A stretch of DNA of 64,000 nucleotides from Anditalea andensis (GTDB taxonomy: Bacteria; Bacteroidota; Bacteroidia; Cytophagales; Cyclobacteriaceae), in the NCBI RefSeq assembly GCF_000714815.1, contig NZ_JMIH01000014.1:496001-560000 (forward strand), given 5' to 3'. The translations under genes and the position numbers were made by a program. The notes under the pieces were generated by a model, which saw only the letters and a program-made list of their open reading frames with translations, did no database searches and was not told the DNA's origin. Shown piece after piece: positions 20,119 through 28,930 of this stretch (positions are counted from its first letter, which is position 1; every line of letters starts with the position of its first letter).

Positions 20119-21801
20119 TTATTTTCTATCGGTCACGCATCCCTCAGATGCAGTAGATACCAGTTGGCTGTACTTTTTGAGTGTACCCTGAAGATGGGAA
20201 ATATCCTTGTTCTTCCATGATTTCCTTCTGATTTCCAGTTCCTCTTCACTTAAATCACAGCTGATACTATGTGTTTCGGCATCTATGGTGATCACATCCC
20301 CATCTTGTAACAAACCTATAGGACCTCCCGAAAAAGCTTCTGGTGTAATATGACCTACTACAAAACCATGCGTACCACCTGAAAATCTGCCATCAGTGAT
20401 AAGTGCCACATCAGACCCCAATCCGGCACCTATGATCATAGAAGTGGGTTTTAACATTTCAGGCATGCCAGGACCACCTTTGGGCCCTACGTACCGGATG
20501 ACGACTACTTCTCCTTTTTGGACCAGGTTGCTGCTTATGGCATTATTGGCTTCTTGCTCGCTATCAAATACCTTAGCTTTACCTGTAAATGATTGACCTT
20601 CTTTACCGGAAATTTTGGCTACAGATCCTTCAGGGGCTAAGTTGCCGTGAAGGATGCATAGATGCCCGCTCTTTTGAAGAGGGCTTTCTAGCGGGTGAAT
20701 GACATTTACTTTAGAGGGTGTGACAGGGGATACGTTTTCTAGATTTTCAGCAACTGTTTTTCCTGTGACAGTTACACAGTCCCCATGCAGTAGCCCTTCA
20801 TTATAAAGGTATTTCATAAAGGCAGGCAAGCCCCCCTGATGGTGCAGGTCTTCCATTAAGAAAGTACCACTGGGTTTAAAATCACCCACTACAGGTGTTT
20901 CATCATTGATTCTTTTGAAATCAGCCAAAGTAAATGGAACATCAGCTGTACGCGCAATCGCCAATAAGTGAAGCACCGCATTGGTGCTTCCACCCAGTGC
21001 GACCACTACCCTGACGGCATTCTCTAAACTTTTTTGGGTGATGATGTCTTTTGGTTTTATATTTTGATCTAGGAGGATCTCTAGGTAGGAGGCTGCATCG
21101 AAACACTCGCGGGTTTTCTCTGCAGATTTTGCGGGATTACTGGCACTGTAGGGGAGCGACATGCCCATCGCTTCAATGGCTGAGGACATGGTATTGGCAG
21201 TGTACATTCCGCCGCAGGCCCCCGCCCCGGGACAGGCGGCCCTTATCACACCCTCGTAATCTTCATCAGTCAACACACCTTTTACCCGTTTACCATAAGC
21301 TTCAAATGCACTTACGATATTCAGCTTTTCTCCCTTATAATTTCCCGAACTTATCGTGCCCCCATATACTAATATGGCTGGCCTGTTTATCCTAAGCATT
21401 CCCATGATAGCTCCAGGCATATTTTTATCGCAGCCCGCTACCGCTACCACACCGTCAAATGAATGACCTAAAATAAAAGATTCTATGGAATCGGCTATAA
21501 TTTCACGGGATGGCAAACTATAGTGCATGCCTGCAGTACCCATGGATATGCCATCACTTATGCCTATCGTATTAAATACCAGTCCTGTAAGATTCTGAAC
21601 AGTCATACCATCTTTGATGAGATTGGCAAAATCATTCAAGTGCATGTTACAAGGATTGCTTTCATAGCCACAACTGGCTATACCGATAAATGGCTGCTTT
21701 AGCTTTTGGTCCGTAAGCCCAGTGGCATATAGCATCGCCTTACCGGCAGGATGGGCATCGTTATCACTTACTTCCCAACTATGTTTTTTTAGGTTATTCA
21801 T
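20119..21801 (-). CDS. ilvD: Dihydroxy-acid dehydratase
   Basis: 560 residues. IlvD dehydrates the dihydroxy acids to the 2-oxo acid precursors of valine/leucine and isoleucine. Fe-S cluster cysteines are seen in [15 protein letters not shown] and [19 protein letters not shown], with a further Cys in [35 protein letters not shown] is the conserved C-terminal signature. First structural gene of the operon: 21 bases upstream of its ATG lies an intrinsic terminator preceded by a leader ORF, so its expression probably depends on attenuation. Confidence 0.96.
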   Translation of the reverse strand: MNNLKKHSWEVSDNDAHPAGKAMLYATGLTDQKLKQPFIGIASCGYESNPCNMHLNDFANLIKDGMTVQNLTGLVFNTIGISDGISMGTAGMHYSLPSREIIADSIESFILGHSFDGVVAVAGCDKNMPGAIMGMLRINRPAILVYGGTISSGNYKGEKLNIVSAFEAYGKRVKGVLTDEDYEGVIRAACPGAGACGGMYTANTMSSAIEAMGMSLPYSASNPAKSAEKTRECFDAASYLEILLDQNIKPKDIITQKSLENAVRVVVALGGSTNAVLHLLAIARTADVPFTLADFKRINDETPVVGDFKPSGTFLMEDLHHQGGLPAFMKYLYNEGLLHGDCVTVTGKTVAENLENVSPVTPSKVNVIHPLESPLQKSGHLCILHGNLAPEGSVAKISGKEGQSFTGKAKVFDSEQEANNAISSNLVQKGEVVVIRYVGPKGGPGMPEMLKPTSMIIGAGLGSDVALITDGRFSGGTHGFVVGHITPEAFSGGPIGLLQDGDVITIDAETHSISCDLSEEELEIRRKSWKNKDISHLQGTLKKYSQLVSTASEGCVTDRK

Positions 21802-21822
21802 TGAATTTTAGCGATTGGATAT

Positions 21823-21855
21823 AAAAAAAAGTGCCTTTCACGTAGGAGGCACTTT
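21823..21855 (-). terminator. Attenuator terminator in the ilv leader
   Basis: Read leftwards, AAAGTGCCT pairs with AGGCACTTT (9 pairs, 10-base loop) and runs into eight T residues, a textbook intrinsic terminator placed before the first gene. The left arm (complement of 21846-21853) can instead pair with 8 bases at the leader-peptide stop codon (complement of 21881-21888), with one G-U pair. That gives a competing antiterminator. Confidence 0.85.
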
Positions 21856-21886
21856 ATTGATTGAGTAAATACAATAGGTTAGCGCC

Positions 21887-21958
21887 TCATCGGGTATCGA
21901 AGAGAATAATCAGAAAAAAAATGACGGTAGGGCTGATTTTATTGGTGACGCTTGACAT
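21887..21958 (-). CDS. ilv operon leader peptide
   Basis: A 23-codon ORF I read directly from the reverse strand. It contains the run VIFFLIIL at residues 12-19 plus Val4 and Ile8, so 8 of 23 residues are branched-chain amino acids. It ends at TGA 31 bases before the terminator stem. The stop codon borders a segment able to form an antiterminator. A ribosome stalled in the Ile/Leu codons would leave that segment free; one at the stop codon would cover it. This is the expected geometry of an amino-acid attenuator. The peptide itself probably has no other function. An overlapping frame from 21963 encodes 17 residues but lacks such a run. Confidence 0.8.
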   Translation of the reverse strand: MSSVTNKISPTVIFFLIILFDTR

Positions 21959-21990
21959 ATCATTGTTAGCTAATAGGTAATAGAACAGTA

Positions 21991-22021
21991 CAATTTTAAG
22001 CATTCCTATCCATAGAAACAA
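21991..22021 (-). promoter_or_regulatory. Promoter of the ilv-leu operon
   Basis: On the reverse strand TTG (complement of 22019-22021), a 20-base spacer and TAAAATTG (complement of 21991-21998) fit the Bacteroidota promoter with one mismatch in the -7 box. Transcription would start near 21984, placing the leader ORF about 25 bases into the RNA. Confidence 0.6.
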
Positions 22022-22332
22022 TATTTTATATCAATTTTAGTAATGTTATTAAAATATTAAGTATACTAACTAATATTTATTTAAAATTTAATACAATCAA
22101 TTACTATTTTTTCAAAATAATAAAATTTAAAATTAAAGAATACAACGATTGCACAGAATATTATTTTATTTTAAACATTCACATAAATTTCACTCACTTT
22201 AAACCAAAAAGGTAATGTCTGGGTGATTTTTTTGTAAAAATTCCAATTTTTAGCCATAAAAACCTTAACTGAAAAAAAATATCACTTTTTACCTCAGCAT
22301 ATTTTCTTAGTTTTATAAAAAAATTTGCTTCT
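22022..22332. other. AT-rich intergenic region between divergent ilv operon and ispE
   Basis: About 310 bases, strongly AT-rich with many A and T runs. I see no open frame with coding character, RNA gene or exact promoter box for ispE here. It presumably holds upstream control sequences for both directions. Confidence 0.5.
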
Positions 22333-23142
22333 ATGATATTATTTCCAAATGCCAAAATCAATCTGGGACTACACGTTAAAGCTAAAAGAAAAGATGGCTA
22401 CCACGAGATAGAGACCTGCATGTATCCCATTCCGCTTTTTGATGCATTGGAAATGATTATCGATAAAAAGACTACATTCAATGCAAGTGGCTTGCCTATC
22501 CCAGGCAATGAAAAAGACAACCTTATTTTTAAAGCATTAAAATTGATCAGAAAAGATTTTAACGAACTTCCACATGTCAATATCCACCTGCATAAAAAAA
22601 TTCCAATGGGGGCAGGACTCGGAGGAGGCTCTGCAGATGGTGCATTTGCCTTGAAACTATACAATAACCTCTTCGATCTTTATTTGGAAGACTGGTTTTT
22701 GGAAGATTATGCTGCTCAGCTGGGAAGTGATTGCCCTTTCTTCATAGAAAACACTCCCAAGATTGCCTCAGGTAGAGGAGAAATACTGGAAGTGACCGAT
22801 GTAGATCTTAAAGGAAAATGGATCATGTTGGTCAATCCCATGCTTCATATCGGGACTAAAGAAGCATATGCAGGTCTGACTCCCCAGGACCCTGCCAAAT
22901 CGCTCAAAGAAATATTACCTGATACTAGTCTCTGGCGTGAATACCTGGTCAATGATTTTGAACAAAGCATTTTTAAAATTCACCCTCAACTCGACAAACT
23001 TAAAACACAACTATATCATAAAGGCGCATTCTATGCCGCCATGTCAGGATCCGGATCCACAATATATGGATTATACGATGAAGAGCCGGAGACGGGAGGT
23101 TTAGATGAGGGTTATTGGGTATTTAAAGCAGAAATGAAGTAA
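22333..23142 (+). CDS. ispE: 4-diphosphocytidyl-2-C-methyl-D-erythritol kinase
   Basis: 269 residues. IspE phosphorylates CDP-methylerythritol in the non-mevalonate isoprenoid pathway. It begins FPNAKINLGLHVKAKRKDGYHEIET, with the conserved Lys and the DGYH motif, and has the GHMP-kinase ATP loop PMGAGLGGGSADGAF at about residues 94-108. MSGSGSTIYGLY near the C-terminus is the third GHMP motif. It is convergent with the HIT gene, with 71 bases between the stops and no clear terminator. Confidence 0.95.
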   Translation: MILFPNAKINLGLHVKAKRKDGYHEIETCMYPIPLFDALEMIIDKKTTFNASGLPIPGNEKDNLIFKALKLIRKDFNELPHVNIHLHKKIPMGAGLGGGSADGAFALKLYNNLFDLYLEDWFLEDYAAQLGSDCPFFIENTPKIASGRGEILEVTDVDLKGKWIMLVNPMLHIGTKEAYAGLTPQDPAKSLKEILPDTSLWREYLVNDFEQSIFKIHPQLDKLKTQLYHKGAFYAAMSGSGSTIYGLYDEEPETGGLDEGYWVFKAEMK

Positions 23143-23213
23143 GCTGTAGATTGATCACAGTATGCACCGAAGGGATAAATCTTATGCTGGGGCAAACTTC
23201 AGTGATCCTTTTT

Positions 23214-23609
23214 TTAACTTATATTCAGTTTAATCCTATCTGCTATTTCAGCCAGTTCCTCCTCTTCCAACTTCAGCTTTGGCCTGGTAAAATTAATATC
23301 ATCCATTGTATTGAGCGGCACCAGGTGGATGTGTACATGGGGGACTTCCAGTCCTATCACCGCTACACCTACACGGGTACATTTGATGGTTTTGTCTATG
23401 GCTTTGGCCACTCTTTTAGAAAAAACATGAAGACCTGCCAAAAGCTGATCATCCATATCAAAAATATAACTGATCTCCTGTTTAGGTACCACCAGTACAT
23501 GTCCTCTCACCAAGGGCATGATATCTAAAAATGCTATATAATGATCATCCTCAGCTATAATGTAACCGGGAATCTCTCTATTGATTATCTTAGTAAATAT
23601 AGAAGCCAT
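23214..23609 (-). CDS. HIT-family (histidine triad) hydrolase
   Basis: 131 residues from the ATG at 23609 (MASIFTKIINREIPGYIIAED). A longer frame back to 23654 runs through the upstream terminator and is not credible. The catalytic triad motif HVHIHLVPL is near the C-terminus, and LVVPKQEISYIFDMDD is typical of HINT-type proteins. These cytoplasmic enzymes hydrolyse AMP-linked nucleotides such as adenosine phosphoramidates. It is downstream of greA but separated by a terminator. Confidence 0.9.
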   Translation of the reverse strand: MASIFTKIINREIPGYIIAEDDHYIAFLDIMPLVRGHVLVVPKQEISYIFDMDDQLLAGLHVFSKRVAKAIDKTIKCTRVGVAVIGLEVPHVHIHLVPLNTMDDINFTRPKLKLEEEELAEIADRIKLNIS

Positions 23610-23620
23610 AGCATAAAAAT

Positions 23621-23649
23621 AAAAAAAACCCGGCTGACTGACAACCGGG
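23621..23649 (-). terminator. Rho-independent terminator after greA
   Basis: Read leftwards, CCCGGTTG pairs with CAGCCGGG (one G-U, loop TCAGT) and is followed by eight T residues, 12 bases beyond the greA stop. The next gene on the strand (HIT) starts 12 bases later, so some read-through may feed it. Confidence 0.85.
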
Positions 23650-23660
23650 AACATGATTAA

Positions 23661-24134
23661 TTAATAATTGATCTCAAGAACCTCAAATTCTACCATTCCT
23701 GCAGGAGCATTGATCTGTGCGATCTCACCTACTTTTTTGCCTATTAATCCTTTACCAAAAGGTGAGGCCAAAGATATTTTATTTGCCTTTAGATCAGCTT
23801 CCTCTTCGGACACCAAGGTATAGGCTACGGTCATACCGTTTTTTACATTTTTGATTTTCACAGTGCTAAGTATGCCTACTTTAGAAGTATCCATCTTTGA
23901 ATTATCTAAGATACGTGCGTTTCCTACCACCTCTTCCAATTTGGATATTTTCAGTTCTAACAAGCCCTGAGCATCCTTTGCAGCATCATATTCGGCATTT
24001 TCACTTAGATCACCTTTGTCCCTAGCTTCAGCGATCTGCTTGGCGATATCATGTCTGCCTTTAGTCTTTAGTTCCTGAAGCTCATCCTTAAGTCTCTTAA
24101 GGCCTTCCTCTGTGTAGTATTGTATTTGTCCCAT
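23661..24134 (-). CDS. greA: Transcription elongation factor GreA
   Basis: 157 residues, the normal GreA length. It binds in the RNA polymerase secondary channel and stimulates cleavage of backtracked RNA. The N-terminal coiled coil carries the conserved acidic tip region (EARDKGDLSENAEYDAAKD). The C-terminal FKBP-like domain ends with SPFGKGLIGKKVGEIAQINAPAG. A terminator-like hairpin lies between its promoter and its ATG, suggesting leader-based control. Confidence 0.96.
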   Translation of the reverse strand: MGQIQYYTEEGLKRLKDELQELKTKGRHDIAKQIAEARDKGDLSENAEYDAAKDAQGLLELKISKLEEVVGNARILDNSKMDTSKVGILSTVKIKNVKNGMTVAYTLVSEEEADLKANKISLASPFGKGLIGKKVGEIAQINAPAGMVEFEVLEINY

Positions 24135-24159
24135 GTTCTTAAAATTACTATGGCTATGT

Positions 24160-24191
24160 AAAATAAAAGAACGGTCTCATTGCTGAAACCG
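24160..24191 (-). terminator. Terminator-like hairpin in the greA 5' leader
   Basis: On the reverse strand CGGTTTCA and TGAGACCG form an 8-pair stem (one G-U) with a GCAA tetraloop, followed by TTCTTTTATTTT. It lies 26 bases before the greA ATG and about 30 bases after the predicted start site, so greA transcripts must cross it. Confidence 0.7.
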
Positions 24192-24224
24192 CCTTTCATA
24201 TAATGTCTTGTATTTTTCTTATTG

Positions 24225-24255
24225 CAAAGGTAAAGTAATAGTAACGATTAAGCAA
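24225..24255 (-). promoter_or_regulatory. Promoter of greA
   Basis: On the reverse strand TTG (complement of 24253-24255), a 20-base spacer and TACCTTTG (complement of 24225-24232), an exact -33/-7 match. The start site is expected near 24218, upstream of the hairpin at 24160-24191. Confidence 0.72.
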
Positions 24256-24479
24256 TTATAAGGTTTAAAAAGAAAGGTCACGCCTCCTTTTTACCATTCT
24301 TCTTTTATTAATACATCACCAAAATATGGAAAAAAATCAGTTGAATCATTTGACAACCTACAATCCCAAGATTGCTCCACAGGGATCAAAATCCATATCA
24401 TTATGAAGTAATTTATAATTGCTTTCATCTGTTTACAATTGGTTTACTAATGGTCAGATGGAATCTCGCATCGTCATAA

Positions 24480-24708
24480 TTATACTAGTGAGTGATGCTC
24501 AAAGTCATGCTCGATTTGAATACAGAATGGTGCTATTATAATACCTATTGTTTTTCTTACTGTAATGCCTTGTCTCCTTAAGACATGGTAATTTTCTTTA
24601 GCAATAATTAAAAGTTCCATATAGCACAAGGAGAAAAATGGAAGTTCATACATGACATGGTTCACTTTTTGAAAATCTGTCTCACTTTTAATTCTCTATT
24701 AGAATCAT
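24480..24708 (-). pseudogene. Decayed VapC-type PIN-domain toxin
   Basis: The frame begins with ATG overlapping the vapB stop (ATGA) and reads MILIEN before a stop, like the MILID start of VapC toxins. The N-terminal PIN half is missing. In another register the sequence resumes as the C-terminal part: YELPFFSLCYMELLIIAKEN, then LRRQGITVRKTIGIIIAPFC and EHDFEHHSL, which resembles the VapC pattern LRRKGITIRKTID...FC...DRDFD. The residue after RKTI, usually a catalytic Asp, is Gly here, and a few residues before the final acidic motif appear lost. The toxin nuclease should be inactive. Confidence 0.75.
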
Positions 24709-24899
24709 TTGTCCAAACGCATTTGATCCAGATCACCTTCCCATTTAATTTTACCTCTTAGATTTTTTATCTTTTCTTGATGATTTAATAAAATAAATAA
24801 TTTCAACCCTTCTTCTACTTTTGCTTTCTTATTTTGATGACCAGAAACTTTCATAGCCTCCTCCATTAATTTATCATCTATTTGGATATTCGTCCTCAT
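24705..24899 (-). CDS. VapB-family antitoxin, toxin partner broken
   Basis: 64 residues from the ATG at 24899 (MRTNIQIDDKLMEEAMKVSG); the frame extends upstream to 24947 without family similarity. It matches the ribbon-helix-helix type VapB antitoxins that bind their own promoter and block a PIN nuclease. The C-terminal toxin-binding part (IKWEGDLDQMRLDK) is intact, with GDLDQMR typical. The downstream toxin gene is a truncated remnant, so this is an orphan antitoxin. It may survive as a protective antitoxin against related toxins, or may simply not yet have decayed. Confidence 0.85.
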   Translation of the reverse strand: MRTNIQIDDKLMEEAMKVSGHQNKKAKVEEGLKLFILLNHQEKIKNLRGKIKWEGDLDQMRLDK

Positions 24900-24965
24900 G
24901 ATGTGTCTGTTTCTAATCAATATACACATACAATTTCTTAATCTCAAATTGAATGAACTTCCACT

Positions 24966-27644
24966 TCAAAAAGAAAAATTAACACTCACTAAAACCTGTC
25001 TGGGCCTTAGCAAAAAGGTCTGCTGACGTATCATAAAGGCATCTGCGGTAAAAGTCCCAAAGTTATTATTGTTCAGTATATTTTGGGCATGCAGAATCAC
25101 ATCCCACTTGGTTTTGGCTATACGGTTACGATAGCGCAGATCCACAAAATGTGTCATTTCCCGGTTGGACGCCAATGTGTTGTCATAGTACTCCCAGACC
25201 ACAGATAGCAAGTGGTCCTGGAGAGGAAAAACATCAAGCTCTGCCACCTGTTTGAACTGCTGGATGCTGCCCAATTCCCGTTCAGCTACTTGGGTTGCTA
25301 TCAGGTTTAGATTTGCTTTATAACTTAGATTAACGGTGGTCTTGGGATTTATACTGAGTTCAAAGCCTGGACCCAACATTTGAAATCTGATATCCGAAAG
25401 TCTTTCATTAATAATTTGCTGATTGCTCCTTTTTTGATAATTACCAGTTAGGGTTATATTGGTAAAAAGCATAGGTATATATTTACTGGCCCGCAGATTT
25501 ACAGCATGGTTTTCTCCCCTATTAGCCATATCCAGGGCACGATAGATGACATCACCTGATGACAACACCTGATTTTCCATGATGGTATTATAATCTAAGA
25601 GAGAATAGGCATAATTCATAGTGGCAAAAAAAGAATTGATAGGGTCCCTATAATTCAAAGCATAATTTAGACTGTGGTTCAAGACTTCGGGAACTGATGT
25701 TGCTCTTTGTTGCATCACCCTAAAATTTCTCAGTACAAATCCATAATGAAGATCCTGAATTCCTTTGAACTCATTTTTTCTTCTCAACCTGATACTTGTA
25801 TTCCATTTGCCGGAAAGCTGGTATTTGGCAAATAGCTGTGGCTCGAAGACCACTCTGCCCAAAGTCTGACGCTGGGCAAATGCAGGATCTTCCACATCAA
25901 CGAATAAATAACTTACCGGTAAATCTATATTCAGGTTAAGGGCGTCCGTTTTCAGAGAGAATTTTGACTGGAGGTAGGACCGGATCTGCTGATAGGTAAT
26001 ATCATTCACAAAGGGGACTTCCTGTATTATAGTTTCGCCTCCCTCCTGCGCTTCCAGAGTGCTTTCCATGCCATCCCTCTGATAAATCAGTCCGCCAGTG
26101 CCACTATAAGACCAGCGTTTTGGTAAGCCCTTGGTAAACCCAATTGAATTGTTGGTGTACAGGGAATTATAATCCAGGCCCTGAACCAGACTTTCGGAAA
26201 CCGCTCCATCAGAAATCAGATTTTCAAAGCCACCGGGACTTACCGACAGCTCCTGATGGGTCCTGCGGTAGGATATAATAGATTTGATATCCAGCAGCTG
26301 ACGGCCTATCGGCTTGATCGAATGAAAATTATTGGATAGAGACAGCAGGGGCAGATTTGCCTTTTGATTTCTGGGCTGGTTGTTCAGCTGCGTCAGTCCA
26401 AATTCCACATTGTTCTGTACATTTACCTGAAGCCTGTTTTTCATATAAGATTTCTTCACATTTCTGATCCAGGAAAGTTCTGCATCCAGATCGCGGGTAA
26501 GGTAGCGGTTTTGATTGGCTTCAAAAATCCTCACCGTATCCATAGGCAGAAAAAATGTGGTTTGTACCTGTCCTATCTGACGCTGGCTGTCATGCAAATA
26601 CGATATATTGGTTCTGAAATCGGTTTGGTCAGGATTACGCGTCAGCACATTGGCTGATACCAGATGGCTCTGATTGAAAAGGAAACGTTCAGGATGGATA
26701 TTGGGAGCAAAAAGTTTGGGCACACCAAACCATGGATTAAAATTGTCCTGGCTCCCTACTTTCTCCTGCAGATCATCCAGGGTAAGGACATTCAGTTCGC
26801 TGGCGATATCCTTACCGGCATTATTGGACTGTACCGTATTGATCATCTGAAGATTGTTTCTGAACATCATGGGGCTGAATTTGCCGTCATACAGCAAAGG
26901 GGAAGCCCCCAAGCCCATATTACCTGTCCCCACCCAGACATTCTTCTTTTTCAGCTTCAGGTTTAAAGAAGCCCGATCGGAAAAAACCAGACTGTCCAGC
27001 ACCCGCAGCGGCTGATGGTTTTCCAGTACCTGTACCGACTCCACCGCATCGGCGGGAAGGTTTTTATTGGCCAGGTTATACTTGCCTTCGAGGAGATCCA
27101 TCCCCTCAATATAAAATTTCTGTATTCCCCTTCCTTCGTAAAGAATGGTACCGTTTTCCAGCACCTCTATGCCCGGAAGCCGTTTCAGGATATCGGCTAT
27201 TACCCGGTCATTTGGCGTGGCAAAACCTTCTACGGAATAACTAATCGTATCATTTTTGGCAGAAACAGGATTTTTAATTGATTCTAAGGTAAATTCAGGA
27301 ATTTCTTGAACTGCTTCTTCCAGTTCAATAAGTAAAGTTTGAGACTTATTACCTATCTTCATTTGATACTCTAGAGTAATAAGTGAACGAAACAACAAAA
27401 CTAAGCTATCATTATCTGCTTGTATTTTAATCGAAAATTTTCCATTTTCGTCTGTAATACCATATGAAATGGTAGAAAAATTTTCTGGATTCTTTATAAT
27501 AATATTTATACCAAAATTGGAAGATGAAGTTGGACTTTCCTTAATTTCAATCTTTCCAGATATAATTGACTGAGCTAATATATTAGAATTTAGTAATAGT
27601 AAGTTAAAAATAATTACAAAATAAATTAATCTTAAATTGCTCAT
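24966..27644 (-). CDS. TonB-dependent receptor-type outer membrane barrel with carboxypeptidase-like N-terminal domain
   Basis: 892 residues. A signal peptide (FNLLLLNSNILAQ) is followed by a carboxypeptidase-regulatory-like beta-sandwich (about 28-110, ISYGITDENGKFSIKI). Then comes a plug-like segment (NDRVIADILKRLPGIEVLENG, ILYEGRGIQKFYIEGMDLL) and a long beta-barrel ending in an aromatic residue (VLVSVNFSF), as outer-membrane proteins do. I see no clear TonB box. It lies 8 bases after a GLPGLI gene on the same strand, a pairing common in Bacteroidota whose function is undescribed as far as I know. The cargo cannot be inferred. The gene is probably co-transcribed with the peptide and GLPGLI genes upstream. 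Confidence 0.85.
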   Translation of the reverse strand: MSNLRLIYFVIIFNLLLLNSNILAQSIISGKIEIKESPTSSSNFGINIIIKNPENFSTISYGITDENGKFSIKIQADNDSLVLLFRSLITLEYQMKIGNKSQTLLIELEEAVQEIPEFTLESIKNPVSAKNDTISYSVEGFATPNDRVIADILKRLPGIEVLENGTILYEGRGIQKFYIEGMDLLEGKYNLANKNLPADAVESVQVLENHQPLRVLDSLVFSDRASLNLKLKKKNVWVGTGNMGLGASPLLYDGKFSPMMFRNNLQMINTVQSNNAGKDIASELNVLTLDDLQEKVGSQDNFNPWFGVPKLFAPNIHPERFLFNQSHLVSANVLTRNPDQTDFRTNISYLHDSQRQIGQVQTTFFLPMDTVRIFEANQNRYLTRDLDAELSWIRNVKKSYMKNRLQVNVQNNVEFGLTQLNNQPRNQKANLPLLSLSNNFHSIKPIGRQLLDIKSIISYRRTHQELSVSPGGFENLISDGAVSESLVQGLDYNSLYTNNSIGFTKGLPKRWSYSGTGGLIYQRDGMESTLEAQEGGETIIQEVPFVNDITYQQIRSYLQSKFSLKTDALNLNIDLPVSYLFVDVEDPAFAQRQTLGRVVFEPQLFAKYQLSGKWNTSIRLRRKNEFKGIQDLHYGFVLRNFRVMQQRATSVPEVLNHSLNYALNYRDPINSFFATMNYAYSLLDYNTIMENQVLSSGDVIYRALDMANRGENHAVNLRASKYIPMLFTNITLTGNYQKRSNQQIINERLSDIRFQMLGPGFELSINPKTTVNLSYKANLNLIATQVAERELGSIQQFKQVAELDVFPLQDHLLSVVWEYYDNTLASNREMTHFVDLRYRNRIAKTKWDVILHAQNILNNNNFGTFTADAFMIRQQTFLLRPRQVLVSVNFSF

Positions 27645-27652
27645 TAAGTATT

Positions 27653-28465
27653 TTAATGCTCCCGTTCTATAAAATTTAATTTCTTCCTATATCTTACATC
27701 AACAGCATTAGCTATTTCCTTATCATTAATGTTCATATTTGTTTGAGCCAACTTTTGAGAAGCGTTGAGATAAAACTCTTTTCTTAATTTTAAAAAATCC
27801 TTCTCATTCGTTTTAATTGGTTTCTTTACTAAATATGGTGTAAGGGGAATTTTTATATCATTTTTAATTTTAAATAGAGAAAATTTATAATGACCTTCAG
27901 AATCTTCTATTGTAATAATTAATCCCGGCAACCCATTAAAAATATATGGTCCTTCATTCAAGGGAATTTCTTCTGTAAACCAAGCTTCCCATTTTCTACC
28001 TCCATACACTGTACTGGCTTTCTGAACCTGAAACCCAAATAATTCTTGTTTTTCTCCCAATATTTCCCACTGAATATCTATCGAATTTCTTTCATACATA
28101 TACTGATCCGGTATTACCTTATCATATATTGTAATGAATTTTTTTTCTTTTACAATTTGAAAATTATGGCTGGAACTGGGAATTTGCTTTTTAATTTCAT
28201 TAAATTCGTTAAAACTAGTTCCAATACTCGAATGATGGTTTACTAAAGAATCTTGTCGATATTTATTATAGGTTTTAAATAAACTACTTTGATCTCTTAT
28301 CAATAGGATAGTTAAAGTTTTTTTTACTTCATCAAGCTGAGACAAATCGGGAATGTAATTCATTTCATAAAAAACTGCAAGATTTGAACTTAGTTCTTTA
28401 CTATTCTGGGCGTAAAGTATATGTAAAGTAATAAAAAAAAGAATTATAGTATTGAAAATTTTCAT
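27653..28465 (-). CDS. GLPGLI family protein, copy 1
   Basis: 270 residues with a signal peptide (TIILFFITLHILYAQ). The family-defining segment is AWFTEEIPLNEGPYIFNGLPGLI at about residues 160-182, preceded by GFQVQKASTVYGGRKWE. GLPGLI proteins are Bacteroidota-specific and of unknown function. Their signal peptides and regular pairing with TonB-type barrels suggest a periplasmic or outer-membrane role. The gene lies between the small peptide gene (with a hairpin between) and the barrel gene. It is clearly paralogous to the copy at 28931-29776. AT content is high compared with the neighbouring housekeeping genes. Confidence 0.9.
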   Translation of the reverse strand: MKIFNTIILFFITLHILYAQNSKELSSNLAVFYEMNYIPDLSQLDEVKKTLTILLIRDQSSLFKTYNKYRQDSLVNHHSSIGTSFNEFNEIKKQIPSSSHNFQIVKEKKFITIYDKVIPDQYMYERNSIDIQWEILGEKQELFGFQVQKASTVYGGRKWEAWFTEEIPLNEGPYIFNGLPGLIITIEDSEGHYKFSLFKIKNDIKIPLTPYLVKKPIKTNEKDFLKLRKEFYLNASQKLAQTNMNINDKEIANAVDVRYRKKLNFIEREH

Positions 28466-28487
28466 CTTTAAATATTTAATATTAAAT

Positions 28488-28518
28488 AAGGAAGGCTAAA
28501 CCACGGTTAGCCTTCCTT
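28488..28518 (-). terminator. Strong hairpin after the small peptide gene
   Basis: A perfect 12-pair stem (AAGGAAGGCTAA with TTAGCCTTCCTT, 7-base loop) lies 22 bases past the peptide stop and 22 bases before the GLPGLI start. The following bases, ATTTAATATT, make a poor T tract, so it may act as a partial terminator or RNA-stabilising element that raises peptide mRNA over downstream genes. Confidence 0.6.
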
Positions 28519-28540
28519 ACATTGCATTGTAATCTATCTT

Positions 28541-28744
28541 TTAAGAACATCCCAAAATTTCTTCCCAATCAGAATGCTGATCATTTAATTCATCTAAAGT
28601 ATCTCCACATACCACTACTGTAATATCACAGGCTGATGCTGTTACACATCCCTCAAAATCCTCTTCTTGTATATTTGAAGAAGAGAATCCATAAGTAGCT
28701 CCTACAAAAGCAAAACATAATGTTAAAGCAAATTTCCTTTTCAT
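28541..28744 (-). CDS. Small secreted Cys-containing peptide of unknown function
   Basis: 67 residues from the ATG at 28744 (MKRKFALTLCFAFVGATYGF...); the frame upstream to 28795 is not needed and lies in AT-rich leader. It has a clear signal peptide, then a short acidic mature part with four cysteines (GCVTASACDITVVVCGD and a final ILGCS). This could be a disulfide-stabilised peptide or a modified peptide precursor (inference). I recognise no family. It is the first gene of a leftward unit followed by GLPGLI and the TonB-type barrel. A decayed counterpart may exist upstream of the second GLPGLI gene. Confidence 0.72.
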   Translation of the reverse strand: MKRKFALTLCFAFVGATYGFSSSNIQEEDFEGCVTASACDITVVVCGDTLDELNDQHSDWEEILGCS

Positions 28745-28807
28745 TTTTTTATTGGTTAAGTTAAAATAAATAAAATGAATAATAATGGCCATCAATTATC
28801 TTATTAC

Positions 28808-28895
<88 letters not shown>

Positions 28896-28930
28896 AATGA
28901 ACCGGTTATGAGATATCGTGAGAGTATTTG

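Noticed and set aside
22022-22332. Possible tRNA or riboswitch upstream of ispE
   Set aside because: No cloverleaf, T-loop or known riboswitch core could be found; the region is simply AT-rich.
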